Of a DNA stretch of 64,000 nt, positions 60,182-64,000 are shown in pieces. Under the pieces are notes generated by a model that saw only the letters and a list, made by a program, of their open reading frames with translations, did not search any database and had not been told where the DNA came from. The first letter of the stretch is position 1. Every line of letters starts with the position of its first letter. Source of the stretch: Prescottella soli (GTDB taxonomy: Bacteria; Actinomycetota; Actinomycetes; Mycobacteriales; Mycobacteriaceae); NCBI RefSeq assembly GCF_040024445.1, contig NZ_CP157276.1, forward strand, positions 1,860,001 through 1,924,000, read 5' to 3'. Position numbers and translations under genes: made by a program.

Positions 60182-61299
60182 CGAATGCAGTCCCGACGAT
60201 CTACAAGGGGCTCGCCGGTGTCGTAGTCGACACCACCGCGATCTCCAAGGTCGTTCCCGAGACCAACTCGCTGACCTACCGCGGCTACGCCGTCCAGGAC
60301 CTGGCGGCGAACTGCAGCTTCGAGCAGGTCGCGTACCTCCTGTGGAACGGCGAGCTGCCCTCGGACGCCCAGCTCGAGCTGTTCTGCCAGCGCGAGCGGG
60401 CGAGCCGTCGCGCCGACCGGTCACTGCTGTCGCTGGTGGCGAAGATGCCGGACAACTGTCACCCCATGGATGTCGTCCGCACGGCCATCAGCTACCTGGG
60501 AGCCGAGGACCCCGAGGAGGCGGACAGCTCTCCGAAGGCCAATCGGGAGAAGGCACTTCGCATGATGGCCGTGCTGCCGACCATCGTCGCCGCCGATCAC
60601 CGCCGTCGGCACGGTCTCGATCCGATCGCCCCGCACAGCCACCTCGGCTTCGCCGAGAACTTCCTCAACATGTCCTTCGGCGAGATCCCCGAGCGGGAGA
60701 TCGTGAAGGCGTTCGAAGTCTCGCTGATCCTCTACGCGGAGCACAGCTTCAACGCCTCGACCTTCGCCGCCCGCGTGGTGACCTCGACGCTGTCGGACAT
60801 CTACAGCGCCGTCACTGCCGCGATCGGAACCCTCAAGGGGCCGCTGCACGGCGGCGCCAACGAGGCCGTCATGCACGACATGATCGAGATCGGCGAGCCC
60901 GAGCGCGCCGAGGCCTGGATGCGGGACAAGCTGGCCCGCAAGGAGAAGGTGATGGGCTTCGGCCACCGCGTCTACAAGAACGGTGACTCGCGTGTCCCGA
61001 CGATGCGCAAGGCGTTCTTCGACGTCGCCGCGAAGACCAGCGGCGACAAGTGGATCCAGATGTACGAGATCCTCGAGCGCACCATGGACGACGCCACGGG
61101 CATCAAGCCCAACCTCGACTTCCCCACCGGCCCTGCGTACTACCTCATGGGCTTCGATGTCGAGGTCTTCACCCCTATCTTCGTGATGAGCCGCATCACG
61201 GGTTGGACCGCGCACATCATCGAGCAGGGCGAGTCCAACGCACTGATCCGTCCGCTCAGCGAGTACACCGGAGTGCCGCAGCGCTCGGTGGTCGCCTGA
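60178..61299 (+). CDS. prpC: 2-methylcitrate synthase
   Basis: A 373-residue citrate-synthase-family enzyme joining propionyl-CoA to oxaloacetate. Catalytic residues lie in GPLHGGANEAVMHD (about His224), VMGFGHRVYKNGD (about His263) and NLDFPTGPAYYLMG (Asp near 318). The length is typical of the short, non-NADH-regulated form. It begins at ATG overlapping the prpB stop and ends the operon; no acnD or prpF gene follows. Confidence 0.95.
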   Translation: MTNAVPTIYKGLAGVVVDTTAISKVVPETNSLTYRGYAVQDLAANCSFEQVAYLLWNGELPSDAQLELFCQRERASRRADRSLLSLVAKMPDNCHPMDVVRTAISYLGAEDPEEADSSPKANREKALRMMAVLPTIVAADHRRRHGLDPIAPHSHLGFAENFLNMSFGEIPEREIVKAFEVSLILYAEHSFNASTFAARVVTSTLSDIYSAVTAAIGTLKGPLHGGANEAVMHDMIEIGEPERAEAWMRDKLARKEKVMGFGHRVYKNGDSRVPTMRKAFFDVAAKTSGDKWIQMYEILERTMDDATGIKPNLDFPTGPAYYLMGFDVEVFTPIFVMSRITGWTAHIIEQGESNALIRPLSEYTGVPQRSVVA

Positions 61300-61315
61300 G
61301 CGGACGGACCGCGCC

Positions 61316-62512
61316 CTACTGTTCCCTGTGTGGCGACGATGTGCCGTTGACGAGCCGGGTCCGCTGTCGGGGATCGAGCCCGATCTCCGCACCGACAAGC
61401 GCAAGCGCTGCCGCCCCGTCAAGCACGGCCGCGTCGGCGGAGGGCGACGTACCGTGCTCGGCGAACTCCGCGGTGTGGTGCACTGCGTCACCGACGTCGT
61501 AGCCGATCGTCGGGTGAATCGAGGGAATCACCTGCGAGATGTTGCCCATATCGGTGGACGCGATGTGCTCACCGGCACGGGAGATCGGAGTTCGTCCCAG
61601 TCGTCGGAGTGCGCGCACGTAGGCGCCGGTCAGATGGTCGTCCTGTAGGAGATCTGCAAACTCCTCGCCGGTGGCGGCGACCGTGAGGTTGGTCCCGGTG
61701 GCGATGGCACCGGCCTGCAGGCACGCCTGGACCCTGGACTGCGTCCGGCGCAGTTGGGCGAGCGTCTTTGCGCGAATCTCCACCGCGGCTGCGGTTTGCG
61801 CCGGAATCACGTTCGGCGCCTGCCCGCCCTCGGTGACGATGAACGAGACGATCACGCCCGGTTCGAGTTGCTGCCGCAGTAGGCCGATGGCGTGGTACGC
61901 GATCGAGATGGCGTCGAGAGCGTTCACACCTTCCCAGGGGGCAGTTGCGGCGTGGGCAGGCTTGCCCACGTACCGCACCGTCAGTTGGGTCATCGCGAGC
62001 GACGAGCCCGCAACCTCGTCCTGAGCGCCGGCATGCACCATCATTGCGACGGAGACATCATCAAAGATGCCTTCCCGCAAGAGAATTGCCTTTCCCCCAC
62101 CGGCTTCTTCGGCCGGGGTGCCGACCAACTTGACCCGGAGTCCGAGCTGATCGGCTACCTCAGCGAGCGCGAGGGCGCCGCCGACAGCCGCGGCAGCGTT
62201 GACGTTGTGACCACAGGCGTGCCCGATCCCAGGCAGGGCATCGTATTCCGCGCAGAAGCCGACAGTGAGTTCGCCGGCGCCGTAAGTGGCGGTGAACGCG
62301 GTGTCCAGGCCGCCGACACCGCGTTCGACGGTGAATCCGGCAGCGGTGACGAGGGCGGTGATCTTTCCGCACGACCGGAACTCCGCGAAGGCGATCTCCG
62401 GTTCCCGGTGCAGGCTGTGGCTCAGTTCGAGGAGTCGGTCGGACCAGCGCGCCACGGCCGCCTCGATCGCTGCCGCGACGTCGTCCACTTCGGTGTCTCG
62501 TACCGCGGTCAC
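61316..62512 (-). CDS. M20-family amidohydrolase/peptidase
   Basis: A 398-residue metal-dependent amidohydrolase of the aminobenzoyl-glutamate/aminoacylase type. The first histidine site is GIGHACGHNVNAAAAVGG, with GTPAEEAGGGKAILL holding the catalytic glutamates. A dimerisation domain (APWEGVNALDAISIAYHAIG) follows. GTG at 62512 overlaps the MFS stop and has GGAGGT upstream. Paired with an exporter, it may hydrolyse an acylated amino acid or peptide-like compound before or after transport. Confidence 0.88.
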   Translation of the reverse strand: MTAVRDTEVDDVAAAIEAAVARWSDRLLELSHSLHREPEIAFAEFRSCGKITALVTAAGFTVERGVGGLDTAFTATYGAGELTVGFCAEYDALPGIGHACGHNVNAAAAVGGALALAEVADQLGLRVKLVGTPAEEAGGGKAILLREGIFDDVSVAMMVHAGAQDEVAGSSLAMTQLTVRYVGKPAHAATAPWEGVNALDAISIAYHAIGLLRQQLEPGVIVSFIVTEGGQAPNVIPAQTAAAVEIRAKTLAQLRRTQSRVQACLQAGAIATGTNLTVAATGEEFADLLQDDHLTGAYVRALRRLGRTPISRAGEHIASTDMGNISQVIPSIHPTIGYDVGDAVHHTAEFAEHGTSPSADAAVLDGAAALALVGAEIGLDPRQRTRLVNGTSSPHREQ

Positions 62513-63915
62513 TGCTGCACCTCCCGCGCCCGGTAGCAGAGGCCCAGTCCCGCGCCGACCAGAGCGACGACGGCGCACACGGACCACAGCCAGAGGTAGG
62601 CGTGCAGCGTCACGCCGGCGGAGGTCTGGTGTGCTGCGATGATCGCGCCCACCACCGACGCTCCGATTGCTGCGCCGAAGGACAGTGCCAGCTCGTTGAT
62701 GCCCGCCGCCATGGCGGTGTCGGTCTCCGCGACGCATTCCACGCACAGCGCGCGAGTCGAAGCCTGGTATCCGCCGAAACCGAGTCCGAGCAGCGCGATC
62801 GCGACGAGGTACTGCGTGGGCGTGTCGTGCCACACCAGAAGGCTCAGGAACGCGGCCGCGATGACGACGCCGGAAAGCGCAAGCGTGTAGCGCTCGCCGA
62901 GCCTGCGGAGCAGCGTTGCAGTGGACAGCGAGCTGCCCAGCGCGAACACGTTCAGCGCCAGAGCGACCAGCGCGATCGCTTGCGGACCGTAGGCCAGACC
63001 GATGCCGGACCGGGCTGGTGACGAGCCGAGGAAGATCGCGTTGGCGCCGAAGAACCCGATCGTCGAGAACGCCAGGCAGAAGGTGACGCCGGAAACGATG
63101 GCGACCGGTGGAGTCGTCAGCATCCGCATGCTCACCAGCGGCGTCGTCGACCGAGCGTCGGTGGCGATCCACGCCGCGAGCATGACCAGTCCCGCGACCA
63201 GCGCGCCGACCGTGCGCAGGGAGGTCCACCCCCACTCGCCACCGAGCGACAGCGCAGTGACGACCCCGACGAGCCCTGAGGCCAACAGCACGAATTGCAG
63301 CACGGGAAACCGCTCTCCGGTGTGGGGCGCGCCGTCCGGAAGAACCAGGCCCGCAACAACGGCCAGCACCGCCACCGGTACCGCCGCCCACAGTCCCAGT
63401 GTCGCCGAATGCTCACTGAGCGAACCCGAGACGACCCCACCGAGGCCCACCGCCGCGGTCAAGACTCCGACCAGAATGCCCACTCCGGATCGCCGGTGTT
63501 CCGGGGCGCGGTGCCGCAGGATGCCGATGAGCAGCGGCATGAAACCGACGACAGCGGCCTGTAGGACGACACCGACGGAGAGGGTGAGCGAACTCGGTCG
63601 GACTGCCATCAACAGGGTGCCGACAGCCACGAGGGCGATGGAGATGCGCAGGTAACGCCGGTACCCGTACGAGTCTCCGAGCTTCGCCAACAGCGGCGTC
63701 CAGACGGCGAAGGCGAGCTGGGAGAGCAGGTAGATCCGGGTCTGCCCCGCTTGGGTGATGTGCAGGCCCTCGCCGAGCGACGGCAGGAGGGGCGTCAAGT
63801 ACCCCTGGGTGACGCCGCTGAGCAGCTCGACGAGTGCCATCGAGCCCAGCAGCGCCGTGATCGGCAGCCGCCGCCGATCGGCCACGTCCGTGCCTGGCGG
63901 TGATTGTGTCGACAT
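62509..63915 (-). CDS. MFS transporter (drug efflux DHA2-like)
   Basis: A 468-residue transporter with 13-14 hydrophobic helices. It has the motif-A-like loop LAKLGDSYGYRRYLRISIAL after helix 2, a GILVGVLTAAVGLGGVVSGS stretch resembling motif C of exporters, and a VECVAETDTAMAAGINEL loop typical of DHA2 members. The ATG at 63915 is preferred to an upstream in-frame ATG. It overlaps the M20 gene by four bases. Substrate unknown. Confidence 0.85.
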   Translation of the reverse strand: MSTQSPPGTDVADRRRLPITALLGSMALVELLSGVTQGYLTPLLPSLGEGLHITQAGQTRIYLLSQLAFAVWTPLLAKLGDSYGYRRYLRISIALVAVGTLLMAVRPSSLTLSVGVVLQAAVVGFMPLLIGILRHRAPEHRRSGVGILVGVLTAAVGLGGVVSGSLSEHSATLGLWAAVPVAVLAVVAGLVLPDGAPHTGERFPVLQFVLLASGLVGVVTALSLGGEWGWTSLRTVGALVAGLVMLAAWIATDARSTTPLVSMRMLTTPPVAIVSGVTFCLAFSTIGFFGANAIFLGSSPARSGIGLAYGPQAIALVALALNVFALGSSLSTATLLRRLGERYTLALSGVVIAAAFLSLLVWHDTPTQYLVAIALLGLGFGGYQASTRALCVECVAETDTAMAAGINELALSFGAAIGASVVGAIIAAHQTSAGVTLHAYLWLWSVCAVVALVGAGLGLCYRAREVQQ

Positions 63916-64000
63916 GATTGAACCTCGACAGTGGAAGGGGCCTGGAGACCAGGATGCGCCGGCAGCGCGCACACCACTGTGGGTGGCCCACATCACCCGA
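63916..64000 (-). promoter_or_regulatory. Upstream region of the MFS/M20 operon (cut by window edge)
   Basis: Only 85 bases are visible. The leader reads CCACTGTCGAGGTTCAATC just before the ATG, and GAGG is the only ribosome-binding-like sequence. I see no clear promoter hexamers before the window ends. Confidence 0.3.

Overview
High-GC actinobacterial DNA, almost certainly a mycolate-producing genus such as Rhodococcus. This rests on GTG/TTG starts, ATGA/GTGA overlapping genes, the WhiB7, Rpf, MCE, XPB and DUF2530/2771/3027 families, and a gene order that, as I recall it, follows M. tuberculosis from about Rv0858c (dapC) to Rv0880 (marR).

Layout. 0-6 kb: a divergent catabolic cluster (acyl-CoA synthetase and thiolase leftward; second thiolase, carotenoid/stilbene-type oxygenase and a tandem HxlR regulator rightward). 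6-16 kb: conserved core of MarR, purine permease, DUF2530, PAP2, Hsp90-like ATPase, DUF3027, glutamine-cyclotransferase-like lipoprotein, MFS, DUF2771 and cold-shock protein. 16.5-18.9 kb: cyclase plus ThDP enzyme. 19-25.2 kb: an inserted island of SipW-type exported proteins with two dedicated Ser/His signal peptidases, one fused to its own substrate-like domain and a threonine-rich stalk. 25.3-32.9 kb: core again, with YccF, RpfA under a CRP-like site and a c-di-AMP riboswitch, the XPB partner and XPB. 33-41 kb: orphan MCE protein, TetR, hexapeptide-repeat protein, thioesterase, ECF41 sigma factor with its carboxymuconolactone-decarboxylase partner, DapC, AraC. 41-48.8 kb: WhiB7, TetR/esterase pair, VOC protein, DAHP synthase behind an aromatic leader peptide, and an ABC exporter with a two-component system. 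48.9-54.7 kb: B12 riboswitch with metE, LysR/YeiH pair, a hydroxyisobutyrate-dehydrogenase-like enzyme. 54.7-64 kb: a frameshifted propeller protein, PrpR with prpDBC (methylcitrate cycle), then an M20 hydrolase/MFS operon.

Best candidate for a little-described system: the 19-25.2 kb island. Two operons face each other, each carrying wall/fibre-like proteins with SipW-type signals and a cognate peptidase. They share an exact 22-bp promoter element, and a degenerate third copy lies before a third secreted protein. The likely picture is a co-regulated surface fibre or matrix apparatus without sortase or chaperone-usher parts. No tRNA, rRNA, IS element or CRISPR array was recognised. All calls come from reading the sequence; no database search was run.
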